Shown here: one piece after another, positions 41,115 to 49,464 of the stretch
How the letters are laid out: every line of letters begins with the position of its first letter
How positions within the stretch are numbered: position 1 is the stretch's first letter
Source: Coprenecus sp902388455
GTDB lineage: Bacteria; Bacteroidota; Bacteroidia; Bacteroidales; UBA932
Assembly (NCBI GenBank): GCA_963931615.1
Contig: OZ007032.1
Location: 186,001 to 250,000, forward strand
Direction of reading: 5' to 3'
DNA: 64,000 bases
Translations under genes and position numbers: made by a program
The notes under the pieces: generated by a model
What the model was told of the DNA's origin: nothing
The model's input: only the letters and a program-made list of their open reading frames with translations
Databases searched by the model: none

Positions 41115-42545
41115 CTATTTCCATCTTTCCAGGTCAAATCTCAGATGAATGAACAGCAGAATCGTGAAAGTCAGGAAGGACGAGCCTCCATAGCTTATCA
41201 GCGGCAGCGGTATGCCCACCACCGGCATGATGCCTATGGTCATGCCCACATTGACGAACACGTGCATGAAGATAATCGAGGCCACGCAGTAGCTGTAGAC
41301 CCGCAGCCCTCTGTCTTTCTGCTTTTCCGCCGATGTCAGTATTCGGAAGATGATGATAAGGTAGAGCGCCAGGACGGCGATGCTTCCCAAAAATCCCCAT
41401 TCTTCTCCTATTGTGCAGAATATGAAATCCGTACTTTGTTCCGGAACGAAGTTGAACTTGGTCTGCGTCCCCTCCAGGAAGCCTTTTCCGGTAAGGCCTC
41501 CGGAGCCTATGGCGATTTTGGACTGATTGACATTGTACCCTGCGCCCATCAGGTCCTGGGATATGCCCAGCAGGTTTTCTATCCTGTCGCGGTGGTGCGG
41601 CTGCAGTACGTTGTGGAATATGAGGTCTACCGAGAATATCAGTATCAGGGCTGCCGCAAAAGACAGGACGAAGACTCCCCATCCCCGTAGCTTGTTGCGT
41701 ACATTGTGGACAATGAACCAGATGAGAAACGGTGCGGTCAGAATGAGCAGCCAGTATTCGGGCGGCATGCCTGTAATCTGTTTCACAGCCTCCAGGGATA
41801 GAAGTTTCGGCAGGAAAGCTGCGGCTGTGATGAATGTGGCATAGATAAGAAAGACCCTTGCCGGAGTTCTGGAAACGGCTGCCCGGATGATTCCTATAAT
41901 CCCGAGGGTGACGAGTATGGATATGAAGGGGGAAAATTTGAGTGTAAGCAGGAAAAGAAGTATGGCGAGGCCCATAAATCCCAGTATCCGGCCAGGAAGT
42001 CCTTCCCTGTAAAGCATGAATGCAAGAGAGCAGTATACGAGTATCGTTCCTATGTCAGGTTCAAGGGCAATAAGGCCTACCGGGATAATTATAACCGCCG
42101 TAACCTTTAGAAAATCGGCAGTCCGGGACAGGTTGAAGCCATAGGACCCCATTATGCGGGAAAGACACAGGGCTGTGGCTATTTTTGAGAATTCTGAGGG
42201 CTGGACGGCAAAACCGCCCGGGAGGTTCAGCCATGATTTGGAGCCGTTGACTTCGTGTCCCAGAACCAATACTGCGGCCAGCAGCAGGAGGGACAGGATG
42301 TACAGTGGCCAGGCTGCCGTTTTGTAGAATCTGGAGTTTATGAACAGTATGATGACCGCCGTGACGGCAGCGGCACCTATCCAGAGCAGCTGGTTTCCGC
42401 TGCGGGAAGCAAGTGCGAAGATACCCGCTGCCTCGTCACTGTAAGTGGATGCGTATATGTTGATCCATCCGAATGCCGCCAGCAGGATGTAGCATCCGAT
42501 AAGAATCCAGTCAAGGTGTTTGTATGTGCTTCTCGCGGGGCTCAT
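41115..42545 (-). CDS. rodA: Peptidoglycan polymerase RodA
   Basis: The 476-residue SEDS-family membrane protein has about ten to twelve membrane segments. Signature regions are GSKSWLNLPGGFAVQPSEFSKI, where the catalytic-cavity aspartate/glutamate region lies, and PVVGIPLPLISYGGSS near the end. RodA polymerises lipid II together with PBP2 in the elongasome. It is about 100 residues longer than E. coli RodA owing to an enlarged central region, common in Bacteroidota. Its start shares one base with the mrdA stop (position 42545), showing coupling to its partner gene. Confidence 0.95.
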   Translation of the reverse strand: MSPARSTYKHLDWILIGCYILLAAFGWINIYASTYSDEAAGIFALASRSGNQLLWIGAAAVTAVIILFINSRFYKTAAWPLYILSLLLLAAVLVLGHEVNGSKSWLNLPGGFAVQPSEFSKIATALCLSRIMGSYGFNLSRTADFLKVTAVIIIPVGLIALEPDIGTILVYCSLAFMLYREGLPGRILGFMGLAILLFLLTLKFSPFISILVTLGIIGIIRAAVSRTPARVFLIYATFITAAAFLPKLLSLEAVKQITGMPPEYWLLILTAPFLIWFIVHNVRNKLRGWGVFVLSFAAALILIFSVDLIFHNVLQPHHRDRIENLLGISQDLMGAGYNVNQSKIAIGSGGLTGKGFLEGTQTKFNFVPEQSTDFIFCTIGEEWGFLGSIAVLALYLIIIFRILTSAEKQKDRGLRVYSYCVASIIFMHVFVNVGMTIGIMPVVGIPLPLISYGGSSFLTFTILLFIHLRFDLERWK

Positions 42546-44419
42546 CAGTTGTCTTTTTTAGGCGGTACGTAATCGGGACTGGCCGGAACCTTGTGCAGCA
42601 GGTTGGCGTCCAGCATTTTTTGCTCCAGCCATTTACGGCTCTGTGAAATATCACCTGTCAGATATTTCTCAACCATGAGCGAGGCAACAGGGGCTGCCCA
42701 TGTGGCTCCGAATCCGGCATTCTCGATGTATACGGCTATGGCTATCTGAGGATTCTCTCTTGGGGCAAAGCAGACGAATACGGCATGTTCGTCACCGTGC
42801 GGATTCTCGGCAGTGCCGGTTTTGCCGCATATCTCCAGACCGTCGACGGCGGCGACGCGGGCTGTTGCTCCGGAACCGGCCGGAGCGTTGACAGCCTGAT
42901 ACATACCCTCTATTACTTTCTCAAAGTGGGATGTGTCTACCAGGGTATAATGACGCTCAAGGTATTTGGCGTCCGTGGAGTCATTGCCGTGCCTGCGGAC
43001 GATATGGGGTATGCGGTACCATCCTCGGTTGGCGATGGTAGCGGCCAGGTTTGCAAGATGCAGCGGAGTGCAGCCCAGCTCTCCCTGACCGATTGAGAGA
43101 GATATGACGGACAAGGCTTTCCATCCGCCTTTGCCGTAGACCTTGTCGTAGGTCGTGGAAGTGGGGACGAAACCTGGAATTTCAGAAGGGAAATCGGAGC
43201 CCAGACGGGTTCCGAATCCGAAACTGCGTACGTACTCTGCCCATTGGTCCAGGGCTTTGCCTTCGGAACCGTAGACAGGATTCTCCAGAATATCCCGGAA
43301 CAGGTAGCAGAAATAGGAATTGCACGAGACCATGATCGCCTCGGTAAAGTCTACCGGCGATTTGTGAGAGTGACAGCCTACGGTAATGCCTCTTGCTGAA
43401 AATCCATTGTGACAGGGAAATTCCGTATTTCCCGAGACCACGCCCTCTTCAAGCCCTATCAGGGCGTTGACCAACTTGAATACGGATCCCGGAGGCTGGG
43501 GTGACATGACTGCTCTGTTGAACATGGGGGTGAAGGGGTCAGCGGCTATCCGGCTGTAGTGTTTGTTTATCTCTCCGAGAACGGACACGTCTATGCCTGG
43601 CGATGAGATCATCGACAGAATCTCTCCCGTGGCAGGCTCTATGGCTATTACGGAACCGACCTTATTCCGCATCAGTTCCTCTCCGTAATTCTGCAGCTCG
43701 GCGTCAATGGAAGAAACTACGTCCTGTCCCGGTACAGCCGGTTTGTCGAAGGCTCCGTCGCGGTAGGAGGACTGTATTCGGTTGCTGGCATCGCGCAGGT
43801 AGATGCTGTAGCCCTTCTCGCCGCGCAGCAGGGGTTCGCAGGTCTCCTCAAGGCCCGTGCGTCCTGTGTAGTCTCCCGCCGCATAGTCCGGATGCTTGTC
43901 CAGAAAGTCACGGTCAACTTCGGTGACGTAGCCCAGCAGATTGCCTCCTGCATTGTACGGATACATTCTGGTTGTGCGGGGCACGCCCCTGAATTCCGGG
44001 AATTTGTGAGCTGCTTCAATGAACCGGCTGTACTCTTCCTGCGGAATCTGACTGGCGAAAGTCACTGTCTGATAACCTATGCGTGTGCGGTATTTCCGGT
44101 ATTCCCGGAATTTTGCCCGTACATATCCGGTGTCCAGGCCGAGAATCCGGCACAGTTCCAGGGTGTCGAACTCTTTAACGTAGCGCGGTGTGACCAGGAT
44201 GTCGTAGGTATTCTTGTTGCCTACCAGGATTTTGCCGTTGCGGTCAAGAATCAGGCCTCTGGCCGGATGCCGGGTCTGATAGAGCAGGGCATTTTTCTCT
44301 GCGCTGATCTTGAAACTGTTGTCCAGCAGCTGTAGCCGGAACAGCTGTGCGGCCAGGATTGCGAAGGCTATTACGAGACCTGCCGTAAGGTATTGGAATC
44401 TGTGATTGTCGGTTCCCAT
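42545..44419 (-). CDS. mrdA: Penicillin-binding protein 2 (elongation transpeptidase)
   Basis: The 624-residue class B PBP has one N-terminal membrane anchor (about 10-26), a dimerisation domain, and a transpeptidase domain with the serine in PPGSVFKLVNA, the SxN motif SCNSY, and KTGTAENP. It crosslinks peptidoglycan during cell elongation. It lies between mreD and rodA in the conserved mreBCD-mrdA-rodA order. The C-terminus after the penicillin-binding domain is short. Confidence 0.95.
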   Translation of the reverse strand: MGTDNHRFQYLTAGLVIAFAILAAQLFRLQLLDNSFKISAEKNALLYQTRHPARGLILDRNGKILVGNKNTYDILVTPRYVKEFDTLELCRILGLDTGYVRAKFREYRKYRTRIGYQTVTFASQIPQEEYSRFIEAAHKFPEFRGVPRTTRMYPYNAGGNLLGYVTEVDRDFLDKHPDYAAGDYTGRTGLEETCEPLLRGEKGYSIYLRDASNRIQSSYRDGAFDKPAVPGQDVVSSIDAELQNYGEELMRNKVGSVIAIEPATGEILSMISSPGIDVSVLGEINKHYSRIAADPFTPMFNRAVMSPQPPGSVFKLVNALIGLEEGVVSGNTEFPCHNGFSARGITVGCHSHKSPVDFTEAIMVSCNSYFCYLFRDILENPVYGSEGKALDQWAEYVRSFGFGTRLGSDFPSEIPGFVPTSTTYDKVYGKGGWKALSVISLSIGQGELGCTPLHLANLAATIANRGWYRIPHIVRRHGNDSTDAKYLERHYTLVDTSHFEKVIEGMYQAVNAPAGSGATARVAAVDGLEICGKTGTAENPHGDEHAVFVCFAPRENPQIAIAVYIENAGFGATWAAPVASLMVEKYLTGDISQSRKWLEQKMLDANLLHKVPASPDYVPPKKDN

Positions 44420-44421
44420 GA

Positions 44422-44928
44422 CTACTGTTTCCTCCTGCTGTCATTACTTGCTGTATAGAGGAATGCCGTCAGCGCCGTGTTGGCTGCCAGGGATATGCCG
44501 AGTCTTGCCAGGCATTGGCCTGCAGGACGGAATCCTGAACTGTCCAGCAGAATGTACACTGTCAGGAAAATCAATATCAGCGGCAGGGAGTACAGGAGAA
44601 AATTTCTCAGTCCCATGGCCTCGAAGTTCTGCCGTTTTTCCTTTTCCTTAGGAGCTGTAAGGTTGAAAATGCTTCTGCGGAAGACACCGGTTGCTGTCAT
44701 GGCGGCAGCAGTCATTCCTGGTATTCCGTTGCCAAGAACATCTACGGTCAGTCCGAGAATGAAGCCTGTTGCCATGGACGGTATTGCCCCCCATCGCGGG
44801 GGAAGTGTCAGCAGGATGTACAGACACAGGCTCAGGTCCAGGTACACGCTGAGGTTGATGTAGTTGTCAACGGCACCTTGGGCGAGGATGAGCAGCAATG
44901 CGGTGATTATATGGCGTGTAGTACTCAT
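44422..44928 (-). CDS. mreD: Rod shape-determining protein MreD
   Basis: The 168-residue protein has five or six membrane segments and the MreD pattern of PRWGAIPSMATGFILGLTVDVLGNGIPGMTAAAMTATG. It connects MreC and the PBP2-RodA complex at the inner membrane. Sequence conservation in this family is low, but position between mreC (4-bp overlap) and mrdA (two bases) makes the call safe. Confidence 0.92.
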   Translation of the reverse strand: MSTTRHIITALLLILAQGAVDNYINLSVYLDLSLCLYILLTLPPRWGAIPSMATGFILGLTVDVLGNGIPGMTAAAMTATGVFRRSIFNLTAPKEKEKRQNFEAMGLRNFLLYSLPLILIFLTVYILLDSSGFRPAGQCLARLGISLAANTALTAFLYTASNDSRRKQ

Positions 44929-45764
44929 GATTCGGCCTCTCCATCCCGGCTGTCCTCCATAAGGGACTCCAGCTCTTTTATGTCCTTGCGGGAAACAACG
45001 TATACGTGTCTGAGTCTTGAGAATTCCTCGCAGAGGTCCAGTGTGATGTCGTAGTTGACTCCGTCCCGGATTTCATACCTGCTTACAGTCCCGATGGGAA
45101 TTCCTGGAGGATAAATCAGGGAGTATCCGCTGGATACTACTGTGTCTCCTTCGGAGAAAACGGTATGAACCGGAATGTCGTGCAGTATTGTCTGCCGGGC
45201 AGTTTTTCCATTCCATTGGATGACGCCGAAGGTGTTGGAACTGGTGAGTGTGGCGCTGGCCATGTTGTCGATGTCCAACAGCGAGGATACTTTCGAATAC
45301 CGTTCCCCGGCGCTGAGTATGTAGCCTACCAGTCCTCTGTCAGTTACTACGCCCATGTCTTCCCGTATGCCGTCGCGCATTCCCTTGTTGATGATGATTA
45401 TGTTGTGCAGCCTGTCGGTGCTGTTGGAAACGACGAGGGCCGGGATATAGTCAAACAGAGGACTCTCTTTAAGCAGGGAGTCGGGAGCCTGCACATTGTC
45501 AAGAGCGGCACGCAGTCTGTCATTCTCCCTCCGCAGGGCTACATTCTCTTCCGAAAGCTTGCGGTTGACCTTTCCCAGGTTGAAGTAGCGTCCTACATTG
45601 CCGGCCCCGGATGAGAACGCATTTGTGACAGCTGACACGGACTTGAGTATATCCGAACGCTGTATGATGCTGTTCTTCGATATGAGCCATAGAGCGGCCG
45701 CCTCCAAAACGATGAAGACGAGAAGATTGACCAGATGCAGTATGTAGCGGTTCCTGCCTTTCAT
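44925..45764 (-). CDS. mreC: Rod shape-determining protein MreC
   Basis: The 279-residue protein has a short cytoplasmic tail, one membrane span (about 9-26), a coiled coil (about 60-90, LGKVNRKLSEENVALRRENDRLRAAL), and two beta-barrel subdomains with DMGVVTDRGLVGYI and DTVVSSGYSLIYPPGIPIGTV, the family signature. It activates PBP2 in the periplasm. The gene lies 19 bp after mreB. Confidence 0.94.
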   Translation of the reverse strand: MKGRNRYILHLVNLLVFIVLEAAALWLISKNSIIQRSDILKSVSAVTNAFSSGAGNVGRYFNLGKVNRKLSEENVALRRENDRLRAALDNVQAPDSLLKESPLFDYIPALVVSNSTDRLHNIIIINKGMRDGIREDMGVVTDRGLVGYILSAGERYSKVSSLLDIDNMASATLTSSNTFGVIQWNGKTARQTILHDIPVHTVFSEGDTVVSSGYSLIYPPGIPIGTVSRYEIRDGVNYDITLDLCEEFSRLRHVYVVSRKDIKELESLMEDSRDGEAES

Positions 45765-45783
45765 CGATACTCTGCCGTGGATG

Positions 45784-46803
45784 CTAACGCATCAGGAAGG
45801 GGTACTGTGAGGGATTCCGGAGAGCGATACTGGTGCCTCTGGCCACGGCTCTCAGAGGATCCTCCCCTACGTGGAAAGGGATATTGATCTTGTCGTAGAG
45901 CCTCTTGTCCAGGCCTCTGAGCAGTGCTCCGCCGCCTGTCAGGAAAATACCTTTCTGCACAATGTCCTGGTAAAGCTCCGGGGGGGTCTGCTCCAGAACC
46001 TGAAGTACGGCGGCTTCAATCTTGGCCACCGATTTGTCCAGGCAATGGGCAACTTCCTGGCTGGTAACGGCTATCTCTACGGGATGGGCCGTCATCAGAT
46101 TGGGGCCGCGGACTATGAAGGGTTCGGGAGCTTCATCCAGGTCCGGTATAGCGGCGCCGATTCGGATTTTGATTTCCTCGGAGGTGATTTCACCGACTTT
46201 AATATTGTGCTGCTGACGCATGTATTGCTGGATGTCGGATGTGAATACGTCACCTGCAACCCTGATGGACTGGCTGGTAACGATTCCGCCGAGGGATATT
46301 ACGGCGATTTCGGAGGTGCCGCCTCCTATGTCCACCACCATGTTGCCGGCAGGGGCGTTGACGTCCAGGCCGATGCCCATGGCTGCCGCCATAGGCTCGA
46401 AAATCATGTATATGTCCCGGGCTCCTGCGTGCTCGGCAGAGTCGCGTACGGCTCTTATCTCAACCTCGGTGCTTCCCTTAGGAATGCAGATCACCATTTT
46501 CAGATTGGGCGTGAAGAAGGAGCGGCGGTAGTTGATCATCTTGACGAATCCCCTGATCATCTGTTCGGCGGCGTTGAAGTCAGCGATGACACCGTCACGG
46601 AGAGGACGTACGGTCTTGATATTGGGGTGAGTCTTCTCGTACATCAGCTTGGCCTTCTGCCCTACGGCTATGGCCTTTCCGGTGGTCTGGTCAAATGCTA
46701 TCACGGAGGGCTCGTCCACCACTATCTTGCCGTCCTGGAGGATGACAGTGTTGGCGGTACCGAGGTCCATTGCCAGTTCTTGGGTGAGGAAAGAAAATCC
46801 CAT
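45784..46803 (-). CDS. mreB: Rod shape-determining protein MreB (bacterial actin)
   Basis: The 339-residue protein has the actin-fold ATPase motifs AMDLGTANTVI (phosphate 1), VVDIGGGTSEIAVISLGG (phosphate 2) and LTGGGALLRGLD (adenosine site). It forms membrane-bound filaments that orient the elongasome. Length is typical. It lies 29 bp after purH with no promoter box between, so transcription probably comes from the purH promoter. Confidence 0.97.
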   Translation of the reverse strand: MGFSFLTQELAMDLGTANTVILQDGKIVVDEPSVIAFDQTTGKAIAVGQKAKLMYEKTHPNIKTVRPLRDGVIADFNAAEQMIRGFVKMINYRRSFFTPNLKMVICIPKGSTEVEIRAVRDSAEHAGARDIYMIFEPMAAAMGIGLDVNAPAGNMVVDIGGGTSEIAVISLGGIVTSQSIRVAGDVFTSDIQQYMRQQHNIKVGEITSEEIKIRIGAAIPDLDEAPEPFIVRGPNLMTAHPVEIAVTSQEVAHCLDKSVAKIEAAVLQVLEQTPPELYQDIVQKGIFLTGGGALLRGLDKRLYDKINIPFHVGEDPLRAVARGTSIALRNPSQYPFLMR

Positions 46804-46832
46804 GTCTCTTGAAATTATTCAGGTTATAGATT

Positions 46833-48359
46833 CTAGTGCTTGAAATGTCTGTGTCCTGTCATCACCATGGCCAGGCCGTGGGCGTCGCAGTACTCCACGC
46901 TCTCGTTGTCGCGGATGGAGCCGCCCGGATGAATGACCGCCTTGATGCCGGCCTTGTCGGCTATCTCCACGCAGTCGGCGAAGGGGAAGAAGGCGTCCGA
47001 GGCCATCACGGCTCCCTCGAGGGAGAATCCGAAGCTGCGGGCCTTCTCGATGGCCTGCTTGAGGGCATCTACCCTGGAGGTCTGGCCGATACCGCTGGCT
47101 ATCAGGCGGTGGTTCTTGGCCAGTACGATGGCGTTGGACTTGGAGTGCTTGACTATGATGTTGGCGAAAAGCATGTCGTCTATCTGCTCACGGGTAGGCT
47201 CAACCTTGGTTACTGTCCTCAGGTCGGCGGGAGACTCCCTGAAGGTGTCCCTGTCCTGAACGAGCACGCCGCCCAGCATCGAGCGGAACTTCACCGCTGA
47301 GGGACGGGCGGAGGCGCTGCGCAGGATGATGCGGTTCTTCTTGCCCTCGAGGATGTCCAGGGCCTCGGGCGAATAGTCCGGGGCGATGACCACCTCGAAG
47401 AATATCTTGTGCATCTCCTCGGCCGTGGCCTTGTCTATCGGGCGGTTCGAGACGATGATGCCTCCGAATGCGGATACGGGGTCGGCGGCCAGGGCTGCGT
47501 TCCAGGCGTCCAGGACGGTGTCACCCTCGGCACAGCCGCAGGCGTTGTTGTGCTTGATGACGGCCACTGCGGTGCGGTCGAAGTCCGAGATGAGCTCGAG
47601 GGCGGCCTCGATGTCCAGCATGTTGTTGTAGGATATCTCCTTGCCGTGCAGTTGCTCGGGGAGGGCGTCCTCGGAGCCGTAGAACATGGCTTTCTGGTGG
47701 GGGTTCTCCCCGTAGCGCAGGTGGGTGGGACGGGTCTCGCTGGCGGTGAAGGCGGGTATCTCCTCCCTGCGGTTGAAATACTGGAAGATATGTGTGTCGT
47801 ATCCGGAGCTCTTGAGGAAGGCCCTGGCGGCGAAGCGGCGGCGGTCCTCAATGGAGGACACTCCCTTCTTCGTGCGCAGCAGCTCCAGCAGGTCAGCGTA
47901 GGAATCCTTGCCGGGTACAATGATCACGTCACGGAAGTTCTTTGCGGCGGCGCGGATGAGGGTGATGCCTCCGATGTCTATCTTCTCGATAATCTCCTCC
48001 TCCGATGCGCCCTTGGCGACATACTCCTCGAAGGGGTAGAGGTCTACGATGACCAGGTCGATGCCGGGAATCTCATATTTTTCTCTCTCCTCGAGGTCTC
48101 CGACCTCCTCCCTGCGGTAGAGGATGCCTCCCATTACCTTCGGGTGAAGGGTCTTCACGCGTCCTCCGAAGATGGAGGGATATCCGGTTACGTCCTCTAC
48201 GGCTGTAACAGGAATGTTATGCGAGGTCAGGTAGTGCTGGGTCCCCCCTGTGGAAAGTATCTCTACATCCAAGCTAACCAGCTCATTTGCAATGTCTAAA
48301 ATGAGATTCTTGTCATACACTGAAATCAGTGCTCTCCGGATCGTTCTATCGCTGTTCAT
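46833..48359 (-). CDS. purH: Bifunctional AICAR formyltransferase / IMP cyclohydrolase
   Basis: The 508-residue enzyme carries out the last two steps of IMP synthesis. The N-terminal IMP cyclohydrolase (about 1-195) has RRALISVYDK, EILSTGGTQHYL and GGRVKTLHPKVMGGIL. The C-terminal AICAR transformylase has the catalytic KHNNACGCA and the terminal HPGGSIRDNESV motif. It leads a six-gene run with mreB-mreC-mreD-mrdA-rodA, linking purine synthesis and wall growth transcriptionally. It is divergent from ispD. Confidence 0.97.
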   Translation of the reverse strand: MNSDRTIRRALISVYDKNLILDIANELVSLDVEILSTGGTQHYLTSHNIPVTAVEDVTGYPSIFGGRVKTLHPKVMGGILYRREEVGDLEEREKYEIPGIDLVIVDLYPFEEYVAKGASEEEIIEKIDIGGITLIRAAAKNFRDVIIVPGKDSYADLLELLRTKKGVSSIEDRRRFAARAFLKSSGYDTHIFQYFNRREEIPAFTASETRPTHLRYGENPHQKAMFYGSEDALPEQLHGKEISYNNMLDIEAALELISDFDRTAVAVIKHNNACGCAEGDTVLDAWNAALAADPVSAFGGIIVSNRPIDKATAEEMHKIFFEVVIAPDYSPEALDILEGKKNRIILRSASARPSAVKFRSMLGGVLVQDRDTFRESPADLRTVTKVEPTREQIDDMLFANIIVKHSKSNAIVLAKNHRLIASGIGQTSRVDALKQAIEKARSFGFSLEGAVMASDAFFPFADCVEIADKAGIKAVIHPGGSIRDNESVEYCDAHGLAMVMTGHRHFKH

Positions 48360-48407
48360 ATCGGGTGAAAAACAATTATGTTATGTCTAATAATGGCTTT
48401 CAGGCCA

Positions 48408-48415
48408 CAAAAATA
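48408..48415 (-). promoter_or_regulatory. -7 box TATTTTTG for the purH-mre-rod operon
   Basis: An exact TAnnTTTG match on the minus strand, about 48 bp before the purH ATG. Confidence 0.6.
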
Positions 48416-48437
48416 ACAATAAATGCAATATAAATTG

Positions 48438-48445
48438 TACATTTG
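48438..48445 (+). promoter_or_regulatory. -7 box TACATTTG for ispD
   Basis: An exact match 24 bp before the ATG at 48470; it overlaps an in-frame TTG at 48443 and so rules that start out. Confidence 0.6.
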
Positions 48446-48469
48446 AAAAAATTATTTCAAGTCAATCCG

Positions 48470-49156
48470 ATGCGCGAAAGATATGTCATCATACCGGCGG
48501 GCGGAACAGGCTCCAGAATGGGTTCGGAGCTGCCTAAACAGATGTTGGACTTATGCGGTCAGCCAGTTCTGCGCAGAACTGTGGATCTGTTCCGCAGTCT
48601 GCCGTTCAATGTCCAGGTAATTGTCTCCATTAATCCTACGATAAGAGATATGTGGTTGAATTACTGTCGAAAAAACGATTTTATTTTCCCGCATATCCTT
48701 GTTGAAGGTGGCCTGACGCGCTTCCATTCGGTGCGCAAGGCCATGAAGTATATTCCTGACGGAGCTCTGGCGGCGGTCCATGACGGTGTCCGTCCCCTGA
48801 TGAGGAAGGAGGACATAGTCTGCATGTATGAGTTGGCCGAGGAGTTTCCTGCGGTGGTGCCGGTAATGCCTGTTTCCGATTCAATGCGGCTTTTCGAGGA
48901 AGAGGAGGGTCGTTCTTCCATAGTGGACAGAAGCCGCTACCGGCTGGTCCAGACGCCGCAGATATTCTGGACGGAGGTGTTGAGACAGGCATACAGCGCA
49001 GCGTATACGCCTGAGTTTACGGATGATGCCTCCGTGGTTGAAAAAAACGGCGTGCCCCTGCATTTCTGCACAGGCAGCCGTCTCAATATCAAGCTGACGA
49101 CACCGGAGGACATGGCTCTTGCCAGGGCTGTTGTCGAGTCGGGTCTGCTTACATAA
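48470..49156 (+). CDS. ispD: 2-C-methyl-D-erythritol 4-phosphate cytidylyltransferase
   Basis: The 228-residue enzyme makes CDP-methylerythritol in the MEP isoprenoid pathway. It has the nucleotidyltransferase motif PAGGTGSRMGSELPKQ near the N-terminus, the substrate motif VHDGVRPLM, and the C-terminal NIKLTTPEDMALA. Length is typical. The last eight bases overlap the STAS gene, which converges on it. There is no ispF fusion. Confidence 0.94.
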   Translation: MRERYVIIPAGGTGSRMGSELPKQMLDLCGQPVLRRTVDLFRSLPFNVQVIVSINPTIRDMWLNYCRKNDFIFPHILVEGGLTRFHSVRKAMKYIPDGALAAVHDGVRPLMRKEDIVCMYELAEEFPAVVPVMPVSDSMRLFEEEEGRSSIVDRSRYRLVQTPQIFWTEVLRQAYSAAYTPEFTDDASVVEKNGVPLHFCTGSRLNIKLTTPEDMALARAVVESGLLT

Positions 49157-49451
49157 TCGTCATGATACGGGAGAATCCCGTCATATTGAAGATGTCCTTG
49201 ATGGCGCTCTGCATATTGAGGATGACGAGTTTTCCACCCCGGGCGTTGACACTCTTCTGAAGAGTCAGGAACAGTCTGAGACCGGAACTGCTGATGTATT
49301 CAAGTTCCGAACAGTCCATCTCTATGTCGGGATTACCCCCTTCCAGCAGAGGCGCCATTTTTTTCTCGAATTCTTCCGAGTTGGTAGTGTCCAGCCGGCC
49401 GGTTACCCTGGCCCGCGTCTTACCGTTTTCAGTACTGATGCTAAGGTCCAT
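49149..49451 (-). CDS. STAS-domain anti-sigma factor antagonist-like protein
   Basis: The 100-residue protein is a single STAS domain like SpoIIAA/RsbV: VTGRLDTTNSEEFEKKM, then MDCSELEYISSSGLRLFL, with the phosphorylatable serine expected at Ser56 before GLR. In partner switching, the dephosphorylated STAS protein captures a kinase and frees its target. It lies 13 bp after the gene for a SpoIIE phosphatase with a fused HATPase, which would act on it. No sigma factor is encoded nearby. It overlaps the 3' end of ispD by eight bases. Confidence 0.9.
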   Translation of the reverse strand: MDLSISTENGKTRARVTGRLDTTNSEEFEKKMAPLLEGGNPDIEMDCSELEYISSSGLRLFLTLQKSVNARGGKLVILNMQSAIKDIFNMTGFSRIMTIM

Positions 49452-49464
49452 ATTGTCGTTTGTT

